Of a stretch of 64,000 nt of DNA, positions 10,816 through 23,522 are shown piece after piece; position 1 is the stretch's first letter, and every line of letters starts with the position of its first letter. The stretch is from contig JALIRH010000001.1 in NCBI GenBank assembly GCA_023055505.1, forward strand, positions 119,751,964-119,815,963. The letters are read 5' to 3'. The stretch is from Callipepla californica brunnescens. Its lineage: Eukaryota > Chordata > Aves > Galliformes > Odontophoridae. The notes under the pieces were generated by a model. That model had not been told where the DNA came from, ran no database searches, and saw only the letters and a program-made list of their open reading frames with translations. Position numbers and translations under genes: made by a program.

Positions 10816-13800
10816 CCTGGAGTGAGAAATAATAGCTTACAAACTATGCAGAACTTCCTTAGCAAAATAGATATTTGTACGGTATTCGTTCCCTATACCA
10901 TGCACGTTTTTCATCAGATTTATTATTGTTTTCCCCTTGGGGACATACAGACTCATGATTTTCAGAAAGCTAGGAAAAAAAACCAAAACAACCAGACAAC
11001 TGACAAGTCAACAAAATATTTTGATCAAGTTTGATTTTTGTAAAGATAACAGTTTTATGCTAGTTTGTTCTTCTTGTTCCTGTTTACTTGTGTTGGTTTT
11101 TTTTTGTTGTTGTTTTTTTTCCTGTGCTTGTGTTGGTTGGTTGGCTTTTAATGGCTAGTGGAAACCAAATCATAACCCAGTAAAATGTAACACTGGCTAT
11201 CACTCTACTTGGGACACTAATGTAGTATAAGGAGGAGTCTGAGCCAATGTGTCTCATAGTGGTTATGGTAGTGAACTTGCCAGGTGAAAGAGAAAGTAGT
11301 AACAATATTGTTTTACACAAATTTTTTTTTTTTAATTATTATTTCCATAGTAAATAAAAGAGAGGAAAAAAGAAAGGGTATGGCACTCATTAATGTGTGT
11401 AGTAGCTCTTTGCAATTACCACAGTGATAATGCCCTGAAGTGGTACTACTTGTATAACTCCACAGCTGAAACTATTTTCTGAGATTAGATTTTCACATAG
11501 CTCTGAGAACCAGGCATGTTTAGCAATGCCAACTATCTAAGATTTCTAGTTAAAACTGCAGGAAATGGCAGTACCGTCCAAGACTTCATAATCGTCTGCA
11601 TCTGGAAAACCCCAGCATTCTCAGCAAGACCAAACCACAGAGTGTCTTAGATAAATTAAACAAAGCCTATCTATTAGTTAAGAGATCAGTGCTTCCACTT
11701 TGGGAGAATTGCAGTTATTTTTTTATTCCTATTATTATGACACTGTGTCATTACTGATATAAAAAGAACAAGGAACATGTGCAAAAGTAAACCACATGCT
11801 GTCTCAACTAGCCAAGAAAATATATACCAGATGGGAAATGATGACACAAGCCATTGACACAGATAAGCTGGTCTTTGAACAAATGCAGAAGAAGCCTCAG
11901 GACTTACTTGTGAAACCTCCAGTTGTGACTGCACCCAGGAAAGAGATGCCCATTTGTGAAACTTGTAAAATCTGCCTTTTAATTTCATCTATAATACAGC
12001 CTTGCATTATGGTCACTAGAAGTAATAAGGTAAACAGTTTTCTTTCTAGAACTGTGAGACTCACAGTTTTGTTCGGCCCTCAGTAAGATTTGTGCGCAAA
12101 TATACTGAAGGCAAAACGAGTGCACTTTCCATGCTGGAGTAAGCAGTTGAGAGATCTTAGCTACCAGTGTCTATTTTTTCAGTGTTGTGCAATACAGTGG
12201 GTTTTTTTTTCCTGATACTGGGCCTGTTTTCAACAGTTTTCCTGAATGCTGGTTTACCAGTCTAAAGAAGAAATTGAGAGAGACTACCCAGAGATGGCAG
12301 CCTGAGACCATGCAGGAGAACTTTTTCACTTAATGTTTGCCACTTAGTTTTATCAACTTGACAGTTATGTGGGTTTCTCTTTTATTTCTCATAAGCTGGA
12401 ATAGAACTGATATCCATTTCAGCACTCTTACTAAGGAAACCAAATATTTAAGCTGATATGAATCTAACCATCTCAAAATTAAGTATTTTACTCTTTCAGA
12501 GATTTTAATTGAATTAGAACAAACTTTTCAGTCAAAGTTTCATGGGTTTTCTCAATAACTACAGTTAAACTGATGTTTTCATGCAGATTTAATATAGTTT
12601 ATAAAAGGAGTTTACTTTTATACTGAAACATTTAAGTGTTCCAGCTATAAACTACACCTTAACCCTGCAACAACTACAAAAACTGTCGAAGTAGTTGACA
12701 AAGATTTACGCAATGCAAATTTTGAATTCTTAACTGATAATTAAAGTGCTACAAATAGCTGGCACATGAGAACCATGATAGTAAAAGTAGTGCTTCACTG
12801 GAAGATGTGGTATGTATTGTTGGGGACTCTCATTCCCCAGGCTCCCACAGCCAAAGAATTCTCTCTCTTCAGATATGTCAGCATCTTCAAAGAACATAAA
12901 AATATCATTTTATTACTTTTATAGCAGGATATTTATGAATAAATAACTTAACTGCATTTGTTTCCCAGTAGGAATATTTCTAGTAAGAGACTCCTTCTGA
13001 TCGATGAAAGAGGAATGAAGAATAATTTAAATACTGTCTTTCAATACAGTCTTTTATTATCATTATTATGGTCTCTTTAGTCATTTGAAAGGAGCTTGCA
13101 GCTCAAATGAGTCTGCTGGGAGACAAGTAGGGCTACAAATGATAAAATAACATAAAGACAAGAATGCACACCTTTTCCTAGATAGCTCACTTTATCCATT
13201 TCTGAAATTTCTGTTACTTTGGCAACCAAATTCATCAGAAATTCCTGTGAGTTGTGCCTAAAAGCACCATCGGAAACGTAAATCAAAGCCTGAAAACATC
13301 GTGCTGAACATCTTCCAAGAATCATGTGGTACTGACAAAGACAAAATTACTGAGAATTTAGGATAGACTTATTACAGGTTACTGACCATCAACATTCATT
13401 TAAGCAATCAAATAAAGTGCCTAGCCACAAATCCTCCTTTTCTCTTAACCATAACTTTCTAAAAAAGTTTCTTAAATCTTACGAAACATACAGAAAATGA
13501 TTTACAGATAAGTCATATAGCAAAGAATGCTTTATTCATCACAGTCAGCAGAAAACTGTTAAGCAAAATCTGGTAAAAGTTTAATAATGGAAAAGTGTTC
13601 AAGGAGCTTGCTATGACGATCTACTTAGAGGTTTCTTGCTTCAAAACAAGCTCTTCACTATGACCTGGTGATAAAATACAGTCTTCATGGCTTTCTGTAG
13701 AGTTTTTTGGGATTTCATGTGACATTTTATTTTTATTGAAAATGTCCTGCAGGTAATTACTTATCTCCACTGATTATAAGGGAGACCCAGGGAGAATTGC

Positions 13801-14512
13801 TTTGGATTTAGGTACCTACTTCCTAGACAGTGAAAAAACTCCAGTCCTGTTGTGTAAAAGCTGTTAACCATATATAAATTAACTGTTAACCATGCATTAG
13901 CCAGAAAAAGATTTAACTCCTCTTGTGGGGAGGTAAAATCTGTTGTGCCTGCCATTAAGTTTATATCTCCTCAAATATCCTCCCTGGTTTCATCAAAACA
14001 GCATAAATTAATAAACAAAAAGGAAATTTATTTAGGTTACTGGTTGCTTTATATGCTTTACAAAACTGTATGCCAGTGTGTATATGTAAACACCTCTTTC
14101 AGATATTTTTGTAACATTTAATGGGTTGGTTTTGTCATTCAAGTTTTCCAATGGTTCCAACAAGTAAGGATTATCTGCAAATTAGATTGTCATCATGTTT
14201 GCACATAAAGAAGAAAAGAAAAATAAAACTCTCTTGTAGCCAGTCCCCTGTGAGTAATCTCAGCACCATCACTGGCATTACTAGTTAGTATTGCAGAATT
14301 TGAATATTCATTAGAATGTTAAGCAGAAGAATAATAAGAATTAGTGATTTTACAAATAAAGCCTGTATTCAGGAGCATGCAAATCCCAGATAAATCAGAA
14401 TAGAGCCCACTGGTGAAGGGAGGGTAGGGATTTGGCAACAGTGAGGAAGGAGCTGGAAGGAGAGAATTTTTTTCACTGCAGGCTGTCTGTACAGTCAGGA
14501 TTATCGATAACT
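10816..14512. other. Unique sequence, candidate exons only
   Basis: No transposon is recognised in 3.7 kb. T-rich patches with GTT repeats lie near 11095-11150. Open frames on both strands at about 11.7-12.1 kb overlap each other and neither has convincing splice borders on both sides. The best exon candidate (13191-13331, minus) is listed separately. Confidence 0.4.
13191..13331 (-). other. Candidate internal coding exon, unknown gene
   Basis: On the minus strand the acceptor 'aattttgtctttgtcag' is followed by 141 bases (47 codons, phase 0 at both ends). The segment ends at a donor AAA|gtgagc. The frame is open and reads, in part, FQALIYVSDGAFRHNSQEF and MNLVAKVTEISEMDK. No family is recognised. 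It does not join in phase to the candidate terminal exon at 4.9 kb without another exon between them. A chance open frame remains possible. Confidence 0.22.
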
Positions 14513-14826
14513 AAAGGGGAGCTATAATAAGGAAGGGGACAGTCTTTAACAACTTCTGTTGTAAAAGCAGAAGGGGAGACAGATTCAAATTTGAAGAGGG
14601 GATATTTAGATTGGATATTCGGAAAAAGTTTTTTTTTTTATAAGGATGGTGAAACTGTGGAATAGATTGACAAGAGAAACAGTGTATGTCCCATCCCTGG
14701 AGGCAGGTTAGGCTGGACAGGGTTCTGGGATCCTGATGGAGCTTTATGTGCCCCTGTTCTTTCTAGGATGTGGGACTAGATGATCTTTAAATGTCCCTTC
14801 CAACTCAAATGATTCTATGATTCTCT
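14513..14826 (+). mobile_element. CR1 LINE 3'-end fragment
   Basis: The order is 'gaagaggggatatttagattggatattcggaaaaag', 'cccatccctggaggcaggttaggctggacagggttc' and 'gactagatgatctttaaatgtcccttccaactcaaatgattctatgattct'. This is the full 3' UTR and tail of CR1 in plus orientation. An interrupting T-run (about 14629-14639) lies in the middle. It is non-coding. Confidence 0.92.
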
Positions 14827-16100
14827 CAAACATTGATGTATGGATCAATGTGGATAGAAAAGCTGAGAAGATAGTGTGTTTGAATTAATTTAAGTGTCCT
14901 AAAATATATGAATGAGCTAGAACATGCTGGAGGCTGGAAGGTGTATCTACATTTGTGGGAGTATTCAGAGGGAAAATCATTGCTGGTTCATTAAATTCAT
15001 CTTACTAATTGACAGCACGCATTGACAAAATGATTGTGGTCACCCAAAGAACAATCATTCTGTAGTAAGAAGGGAATCAGTTTTCCATGCACATTTTCCC
15101 TGGCACATTTCTGCTCCATAATTCAATCACAGAGTTAAGAACATACCATGAGTCCAAGTTGCAGTAGAAATTAATTTCACGTTTTAGGCTCACATTTTGT
15201 CTACATGCAAAAAAAATCAACCTTAATCCTAAATTGAAAGCCAAGTTCTATCACTTTCTTGTATACCTTACTTTCTTGAAATCATTTGACTATGCCTGCT
15301 TGAAAGAAGGTGGCATGTGCATATGACTCACATAAAGTTTTTACATAAAACTTGCCAGGCCATGCTTGAGTAGGCTGCTTATGGTTTTTATCCTGATTGC
15401 AATTTGCAGACCTGTATGCTTTTTAGATATTCCCCAAATCTCTGTTCAATTTCATTCTTTTTTCCTCTTTTCCTTTACGTTTAAATGAATTTCACTCTTA
15501 TCCTCAACATGACATTCAGAATATGTCAAATTGAGGAGTATTAGACTATAGTAGTAACTGACAGTGTTTTAAAAAATCAGTCTAGACTGTGTGCACCAAG
15601 TCTCAGAAAAAAACTGCTTGCCTATGTATGGCATTTTAATATATTATTCTAAATTACTGCCATCCAAATGGCAATCAGCTCACAAGCATGTGAACAAGCT
15701 GAAGAATTTCCTTTGACAACATGCTCCTTGCAAGATCAAACTAGTAAAACATCACATCAGATTTAATGTCTAATGTATCAACTTTGTTTTTTTAAATTCT
15801 GAAGATTTAATGTTGAGGAGATATTTTTCCCAAGTTGACATAAATATTAGAAGTACAGAGGAATATGTGACTTGTTCTTCCTACAAGAAATGTCTCTGAA
15901 AGACAGTGCAGCACTTAGAAATAATCAGATTGCATAAATGAAGATGAGGAAATGACAGATTCATTAAGCAGCTGTTTGCAACTGTCTTTAAAGAAAAAGC
16001 AGATTTTAGACAGCTGTAAAGCACAGAAATATACCCTAATAGAGCAGAAAGAAGGAGTTGGATCCAGTACGATAACTGGAATTGTTGTAAATTCTCAAAT
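14827..16100. other. Unique sequence, nothing recognised
   Basis: I see no repeat, splice-flanked frame or RNA gene in this 1.3 kb AT-rich interval. Confidence 0.45.
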
Positions 16101-16204
16101 TATAGAATCATAGAATTATTACGTTGGAAAGGACCAAGATCATCTATCAACCCATTCCCACCACCCCCACATGTCCCTCAGCATCACATCTACCTTGAAA
16201 CTAC
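16101..16204 (-). mobile_element. CR1 LINE 3'-end fragment
   Basis: The inverted tail 'tatagaatcatagaattattacgttggaaaggaccaagatcatc' is followed by 'ccacatgtccctcagcatcacatctaccttg'. Only about 100 bp of the element remain, with a short internal deletion in the 'tagtccaaccatcaacc' block. Confidence 0.85.
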
Positions 16205-16370
16205 TCTTAGCAAAGTGGCACTGACATAACAGTGTTCAGATTTTTTTATTTTTTTTTCTCCCTTTGTTGGTTCAGTCAAAAATGAAACCAACAGTAACTT
16301 GTTTTCCATTTTGACAATGTATGATCTATAATATCAACCAAACTATTTGGATTTTCCTGTCTGTAAGAAG

Positions 16371-16862
16371 GGTTGTTCACCAGCCTGGCTCAAACTGTGT
16401 CACGTTTGGATTAGGATGACCCATTGCTATTGATGTTTGTCATTCATCAAGTGCCAGGGAGATTCACAGTGATGAATGACTTAATTAGTAAAGAAGCTTA
16501 AAAACCAGGATTTTATTTTATTTTATTTTATTTTATTTTATTTTATTTTATTTCATTTCATTTCATTTCATTTCATTTCATTTCATTTTATTATTTTTAG
16601 AGTTATGTGTATGCAAGATGTTTAAACTGACAGGAAGAGGATCTGGTTGTTTACCAGCCTGGCTCAAACTGTGTCAAGTTCAGACTTGGATGACCCATTG
16701 CTATTGATGCTTTTTCATCTTTATCAAGTCCCAGGGAGATTCATAGTGATGAACATCTTCATTAGTGAAGAGGTTTAAAAAACAGAATTTTCTTTTATGT
16801 ATATATATACATATGTTTAGAATTGTAAGTATTCAAGATGCTTAAACTGACTGGAAGTGGTT
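16371..16862. repeat. Tandem segmental duplication, two copies
   Basis: Two neighbouring copies share 'accagcctggctcaaactgtgtca', 'gatgacccattgctattgatg', 'atcaagt(g/c)ccagggagattca(c/t)agtgatga' and 'caagatg(t/c)ttaaactgac(a/t)ggaag'. Copy 1 is 16371-16644 (274 bp) and copy 2 is 16645 to about 16862. The length difference is mainly a pentamer microsatellite present only in copy 1. The unit does not match any transposon I know, so this looks like a local duplication of unique DNA that has since diverged. Confidence 0.88.
16511..16590 (+). repeat. Compound (TTTTA)8(TTTCA)7 microsatellite
   Basis: Eight uninterrupted TTTTA units (16511-16550) pass directly into seven TTTCA units (16551-16585) and one final TTTTA. 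It lies inside copy 1 of the tandem duplication. The equivalent place in copy 2 has only 'ttttcttttatg' followed by a short TA run, so the array grew after the duplication. Confidence 0.95.
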
Positions 16863-19800
16863 CAAATTTTCTCAATACAGACCACCTCAGGCATCTTCCT
16901 GAGATGGCCATAGCTGATATCTTTGTTACAAATGAACAAGATGGGATTCTTTGAACCTCACTACCAGCTCAGTGCCTAATTATGAAGCCTGTGACAATTT
17001 TATTTTTCCATTTTTATTTATTTGCAAAGCATAACACATGCAATAAAATAAATAAATAAATAAACAAATAAAACAAAATTTGCACGGAAAATGTAACTGA
17101 TTCTCTGTGAGATCCCCTTTGCATTTTTATATTATTTACATTATCAGCTCCCTCGAAAATAATCAGCTTTTATAAGAGCACACTAACCATGACTATAAGA
17201 TGAAATATTCTGAGACATTTCTGTGATTTTAATCAAAACTTTAAAATTACAATTAAAATCTTTCATCCTTTAAGTGATCTCCTGACATTTTCTAATGGAT
17301 ATATTTCTGTCTTGATAGTTTATCCAGGTTTGTGCAAGCTTCTTGTTGTCACTGGATCTTAAATTATCATAGAAATATGAACTAGAGTGTTCTGCTATTT
17401 CACAAATTGTAGTTTAATCTCCTTATTTTTCTATTTCAAATTCCTCAGTTTTATTTTCCATTTTTTAGTTTCAATGTCTGAGAGAGTTTTCTGCCGCTGA
17501 GAACACAAAAGACAAACTCAAAGCTGTAGAGATGTATCTGTCCTTCATGAGAAAATGAACAATCCCAGGCTTTTCCTGTCACAGTGATATTTGTCCCAAA
17601 ATATGCAGAAATGATTGTGGGATATTTCCTAATTCCTCCTCTCTCTTCTTTCAGAAGAAAGATATACTATCTGCTTAAACAAAGATCATGAACACTAAAT
17701 GTTCTCTTGACTTGAAGAAGAGAAAATAAAAATATGAAAACAGGGATGTAGGCAAAGAAAGACTTTAAATTCTCACTAGAACTATAGAAGAACTCCTAGA
17801 AAATTTAAATGAAGACAAAAACTGTCAGTAAATTAATGTAATTAGTTATGGTTGAGTCAAAAATATTTTTTATACTTTCTTTTCTCTGTTGCATTATAAC
17901 ATATCTGCAATATTGCATACCTGTGTGTGTACAGGAAATGGTGAAAAGGTGAATATACTGTATGTTTTCTTTTCTTCAGTCTTAACTACAAAGATTGGTA
18001 ATTTCAAAACAAGGAAAGTTCTCTTTAGAGCTTCCCTTGTTCATATCTGAGTTTGTAGACATAATATGAGATTAGATAAAACTATTTTTTGTTTGGTTTA
18101 CTCAGAGAATAAATAGGAAGTAAGTAGTGTATCATGTATCCCCATGGCACACTGAGATGTACTGCAATACTAATGGCTTTATTATGATAGTAACTGGCTT
18201 AATAGACATTATCACCATAGCACTTAGGGAATAACCAGACATTCAAGCACAGCTATGTGCATTATATTCCATAATCTTATTTTTCCTTCAGTATTCCATT
18301 TCTGCCAATCAGATTTGCTCAAGTCCTAATTTAGCACTTGTTACTTCTACTAGGTTAAATGCTGACTAGTTCCATTATAGTCCTTATAATAAGTCCTAGG
18401 CTGACTTTGGCAGAAATCTAGAAAAGATAATTACCATTCTTTACTGTCAGTGTTAGAAAAGCATTTTTGAAAAAGAAACCATTGCTAGTAATTTTATTTC
18501 CTTTCCATGCCCATAACCTCCTTGACTTGAGAGAACAATATTATCCCACTGATTAAACATCAGTGCATTTATGTCACTTTAATTGCAGCATCACATCATT
18601 GGCCTGGGATTTAGCTCTGGATGGTAGACAACTAAGAGCTGGTGTAGAATTAGACACCTAATTCACTTTTGAAGATAATTGGGGGCTAGTTAATGCAGTC
18701 AGTGGACCCTAGCTGAATGTGTCTGCATTAGAGTGAGCAATTTTCTAAACTCTTTTTGCGTGTGTGTGTGTATGTGCTGATCACCACTGAGTATTATGCA
18801 AAATTGGAAATCTAGCTCTCTTGTAAGCACATTGAAACATCCAGATTTAGTGTCTAGAATGAAGCTGGCTACGCTTCATGACATGGGTAGGCCATCTCTC
18901 ATTAAGAAATAAGTTGGTATGAAAGATACAAGTAGCCTGATGAGGTGCTGTCAAATTATCTATTAATCACACTGCAATCCAGAAAGCACATATGAAATAA
19001 TTTATTTTATAAAAATAAACAAGCACCTTCTGTCACGTAAAGGCTACCCAGTTGGCTTTTGGTATTTCAAGTAGCAAACTTTCAAACTGACTGCACGTCT
19101 GAGAGAACAATGTCCTTTTTTTCACACCATTACACACATCAAAGCACCTTTACATAATCAATAGCAGCCAGGTATTACTTCATTTGACACACACTACTCC
19201 ACCCACGTACAAAGATAATAGATTGCGTAACCTAGAGAAATTACAGGCAGACATTAATGTCTTCTACTTACCGGGAGAACACCTGCAATTCTAACAGATT
19301 ATACGAGGAAATATGTGGCTAGAGGACTATGAATATTAAAGTTTTCTAATGATCAGTCACAATTCATCATTCTCATAATGATTCTGGCACGCATCATAAT
19401 GTTAATAGTCTGCAGAAAGACTGCATGAATCCTTTTTTCCATCAGTAGCCCCTCAGTGATGTCATTAAGGTTATGTTCGTGTAGAAGGGGAAGGACATAG
19501 TGGTGGGTTAAGCATAAAATGTGGATTCATGGAGAACTGAGTTTCATGGATTTGCTTTCAAATTCAAAAAATTTCAAATTCAAAGCTGCTATTTGAGTTA
19601 TGGATGTCCGAGTCCCACCTTCTGCATCAGAATTCCTAAGTCTCCTCAAGTCAGTTGCTTAACAGAACTATCCTGAGAGAGAAGACAAAGCCTCAGAGGA
19701 GAAAATTCACAGAAAATGACTGAATGTCAAACAGCTCCAGTTAAGAATTAAACAGAAGTTTTAAGAAGGGGAATCTCATTTTAGCTCATGCATGCAATCC

Positions 19801-19991
19801 AAACCTTTCTGCCTGCTTCGAGTCATAAATATCACAAAATGCAGATGTCAGCACTGTGAGTTTAGTGATAGAGAGAAGTGCTACAAAATGACAGCCTGAA
19901 GCCCTGTTTCATTCACATATCTAGTATGGACACAGTATATTTCTGATGTAATGGATAGTTTGTTTTTCTCCCCGTTTTTCCCTCCCACTTG
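16863..19991. other. Unique sequence, possible conserved non-coding stretch
   Basis: No transposon is recognised in 3.1 kb. Simple repeats are an AAAT-type run (17041-17077) and a short TG run (18761-18776). The part at about 18950-19420 keeps several CpG sites in otherwise CpG-poor DNA. It also contains a minus-strand donor-like site (CCCG|gtaagt at about 19272), which makes it a candidate for constraint. Confidence 0.4.
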
Positions 19992-20138
19992 GTGGAGCCA
20001 CCATTCCTGGAGGTGTTCAAGAAACATGTAGATGTAGGACTTAGGTACACGGCCAGTGGTCATGGTGGAAGTGGGCTGATGCTTGGACTAGACGATCTTA
20101 GTGGATTTGTCCAACCTGAATGATTCTATGACTCTGTG
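19992..20138 (+). mobile_element. CR1 LINE 3'-end fragment
   Basis: 'Ggagccaccattcctggaggtgttcaagaaacatgtagatg' and 'gatgcttggactagacgatcttagtgg' lead into 'ccaacctgaatgattctatgactctgtg'. This is the CR1 variant with the 'ggtggaagtgggctgatgcttggac' 3' UTR, in plus orientation. It is short and non-coding. Confidence 0.92.
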
Positions 20139-23100
20139 AAAGTATTAACTTCTTATCTTCTACAGATCCTGAGTTTTGATGCAAAGCCAATTCCTCTTTG
20201 TCCAATCACAGGCTCCCATCTAACACAAAATCTGCCCTAATAGCTCACTCCTTTGTTTTTCATTGACACATGCCAACTGTTTCTTTTTATATTTTATTGT
20301 TTTATTTTTTCTCCAGATTTCAAGCCATTGAGCTCTTATTATTGTTAATATTGGATAAGACTGCATATAAATCACACATTCTCTGTTACTGAGTCAACTT
20401 TTCTTTCCTGTTCCTTGTCTGGCAACACTTTGACCAGATCATTTTGGGGCCTACAATATTGCCAGATGCAACATGTTCATTAGTGAAATCAGTGTAATGT
20501 GCCTCTTGGAAGGTACCATTTAGCTATTTCTGAACGTCCATGCAGAACAAATGTGGGTACTGGACCCTTGCTTTGCCCAGTGAAAAAACGTTAGCTTTCT
20601 CCCAGGCCTTTTGCACTGTTTCAATTCCTTCTAGCCAAGAAAAATCTACTGTGGAGGTGACTAATCCTAAGTACTGCAGGCACAAGCCAGTCATATCTGC
20701 TCAGTTCCAGGGTCCTTAGATTTCAGCAATACAAATTTGATCAAAAAATTCAGGGTAAGCCAGTGTTTTGCATTAGTAAAAACAGCCTGTTAAGTCTCAT
20801 TTAGTGTTACGATCTCACCACCCGAGCTCAGAAAAGTTGAGTTTATGGTAAGAAACAACTCATTTTTCTACACTGAGATGTCAGTCAGAACTCACTCATA
20901 GTGTTATTACCAAGAAAAAGTATTAAGTTCCCATTGCTTAGTATGAATGGACTCTATGGCAATTCCTTCTCACAGATGAACAAAATTCTCATAGGTAATT
21001 GTCTAAATATGATAAAATTGTGAGAGGTCGGGGCACAACATTGGCCCAGAACCTTAGTGTTGTTTCTGTCCTTCTGGTATCACATTAAAGACAAGCAGCA
21101 ATTACAAATAAATATTCAGAAAAACTATCTTAGAATTTTAACATTCATTTTGTATATTATGTTTATTTCATTTTGTTAATTGCCCTGTCTCCTTCCATGT
21201 CTGAGATGTCATACGTGTCTGTATAAGGACTTGAAAGAAAGGGAAGAGAAGGAAATCGTAAAGACTTAACAATTTTTTTTTTTTAACTTTTAATTTCTCT
21301 GAAAAATACTGAAAAGTTCAATTTCAAATAAACTAAGGGATGGGAAAAACAAGAAGTTTAGAAAAAGATTGTTTCCCTTGCTGATTTTGTTTTCCTTGTA
21401 GATTTCATTTGGTGGAAAGCCTGTATTAAGAACTCTGGGCATCTTTTATTTATTGCAGAGTTAAATCCTGAAAGGCCAGAACAACACTGGGAAAACAAAA
21501 CACACCTGAAGTTCAGGCATGTTTATGCCTGGACTTCTGACATATCCTATCATAATAGAGCAATCTGAACTCAAAAATTCTGAGCCACGGTCACATTTCC
21601 CCTACATTTCTAATGGGAAAGAATATCAGCACTGGTCCAATTCCATGAATAGCCCTTTTTTAAAAAGGAACACGGAAATAAAACAGATGTTTACTGTTGT
21701 GGGAAAAAAATAAGATCAGCAGAGAACAGAAACTGAACATTTATATTTGAACATAAAACACCTTTAGCTGGAAATGATGGTACCAGAGTGGGAGAAGGAA
21801 ATTGTAATAAAATGTAAAGGACTGCTCAAGAAGCAACACTGAATCTGATTTTCAAAAAGGAAATGAGAACTGTTAATGTGCTTAACCATAGAAGATGGAA
21901 CTGTCTGTATTTTGGGAATATTCTGCATATTCTGCTTACAGTAGTTAACATGATGAAATTTCAGGATTCTGTTTCATGAACCTTATAGTTACCTACATTT
22001 GCCTTTGGACTGTTGAGGACAACATAGAAATACCACGCTTATCTCACAAGCTATTTGTCATACTGATTTGCCTTTAGGGAAAAAGCTGTGTTAGTGATTA
22101 TATGTTCCCTTAAAGGAGGCATCATTTCCCTCCTGAATCCAGTAATCGCTGTTTAATGAAGTTAGAACAGTCATTCTCGGCTAAGATGCCTCACACACCA
22201 GATTTTATCTCCCTGTCTCTGCAGACAGAAATTTAACACTAGCTATTATTTACGTGGCACTTTGAGTGCTGGGTTCCCCTCCTCCCCCGCGTACACTTAC
22301 ATGTTCCTCCTTACTTCTGCAATGAGAAGAGCAGTGATTGATGCAGTGGGATAAGCAGGGGTACTGTAAATCAGGAGGAGGACACAGAGCAGTGTGGAGA
22401 GATGCAATGCAAACTAGTCAAGCAAACCTTTATTTTTTGCTGCATCATCATAGAGACAAATGACAGTGTGTAAATGAAATGGAAAGATATAAAGAAAACG
22501 AGCATTTTCTTTTTTCTTTTCAGACTATTCAAAGTTTGACATTATCTGGGAGGGATAATCAAACAGTAGGACATGCTTAAAGCTAGATGTAGACTTAAGC
22601 TGGTCTGAATTTTGTTCCTGAAATTGAAACACAAAGGTTAAAAGAAGTCCAGTGCATTAAGCTGGTAAGATATTACACCACGTCAGTAATCCTTGTTGTG
22701 AATTTTATCCTTTGTTCTCTTTTAATCATGTAGGAAAACACTGTGGTAAGGACAATATTTGAGTTGTCCCATTTTTAATTCTATTGAAGTACAAATCTGT
22801 TAGGGTATGCCATGGCTTCATTAATAGCTATAAATTGCTTTAAGATCTATGGATCAAACTATTAAAACTAATATTTCTACTGCACTACAGCAGGTAAGAG
22901 AGAGCAGTCTACATACAATATACATTATCCACTTCTGATCATGAAATAATTTCAGTGTTTGAAGTAGCATTTCTTAATTATCTTCCAAACAAGTGATATC
23001 GCTGCAAACAGCAGCTCCACAGGCTGTAAGAACTATATCTGACCATTTATGAATGCATTCATATCTGTTGTGCCATCGTGCAGACTGAGCCATTTCAGTC

Positions 23101-23278
23101 CTGCAGGGCTGTGGCTCGCTTTCTACAAAGCGTATGAGGAAGGAAATGAATAATAAAGCAGTAGAGCTTGTGTTACCTGGATGAAAATGTATGTATACGT
23201 ATTTCTCTTTTCAGACGATAGCCTCTGTCTTACCTTACATTGCTGGCATGTGCTGTGTTAAGACAAGCAAAAATCATT
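20139..23278. other. Unique sequence, one non-coding exon candidate
   Basis: No transposon is recognised in 3.1 kb. A minus-strand frame (about 20411-20690, one internal TAG) looks superficially protein-like but has no splice or homology support. A strong plus-strand splice acceptor ends at 22523 (see next entry) and another ends near 23214. Confidence 0.4.
22524..22663 (+). other. Candidate non-coding exon
   Basis: It is bounded by a strong plus-strand acceptor with an almost pure pyrimidine tract (about 22505-22523, ending ttttcag) and a good donor, AAGCTG|gtaaga at 22664. All three forward frames contain stops, so if it is spliced it would be an lncRNA or UTR exon. This is inferred from splice signals only. 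Confidence 0.22.
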
Positions 23279-23522
23279 ACAAACTGTAAGTGGGAAGATT
23301 TAGATTAAATATAAGGAAAAAGATTTTTACAGTAAGAGTGGTGAGGCACTGGAACATGTTGCCCATAGATATAGAAGCCCATTTCTGGAGACACTCAAAC
23401 TCAGCCTGGATGGGGCTCTGGGCATCTGTTGGAGCTGTGCATGCCTCTGTACATTGCAGGGGAGTTGAACTAGATGGCCTTAAAAGGTCCATTTAAACTC
23501 AGAAGATTCCATGATTCTATGA
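23279..23522 (+). mobile_element. CR1 LINE 3'-end fragment
   Basis: 'Aagatttagattaaatataaggaaaaagatttttacagtaagagtggtgaggcactggaac' is followed by 'gagctgtgcatgcctctgtacattgcaggggagttgaactagatggcc' and the tail 'gattccatgattctatgat'. The 'cattgcaggggagttg' block fits chicken-type CR1-F/D subfamilies. It is non-coding. Confidence 0.93.

Noticed and set aside
11686..12086. Overlapping frames of about 100 codons on both strands
   Set aside because: Neither strand has good splice borders at both ends. The minus acceptor near 11935 would leave only a tiny exon before a stronger donor.
20411..20690. Minus-strand frame of about 95 codons with one TAG
   Set aside because: It looks protein-like at first sight, but one such frame per few kb is expected by chance. 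There is no splice signal or family resemblance that I can defend.
23210..23290. Plus-strand exon between a strong acceptor (near 23214) and a gtaagt site at about 23286
   Set aside because: The apparent donor belongs to the start of a CR1 copy that begins near 23279, so the pairing is probably accidental.
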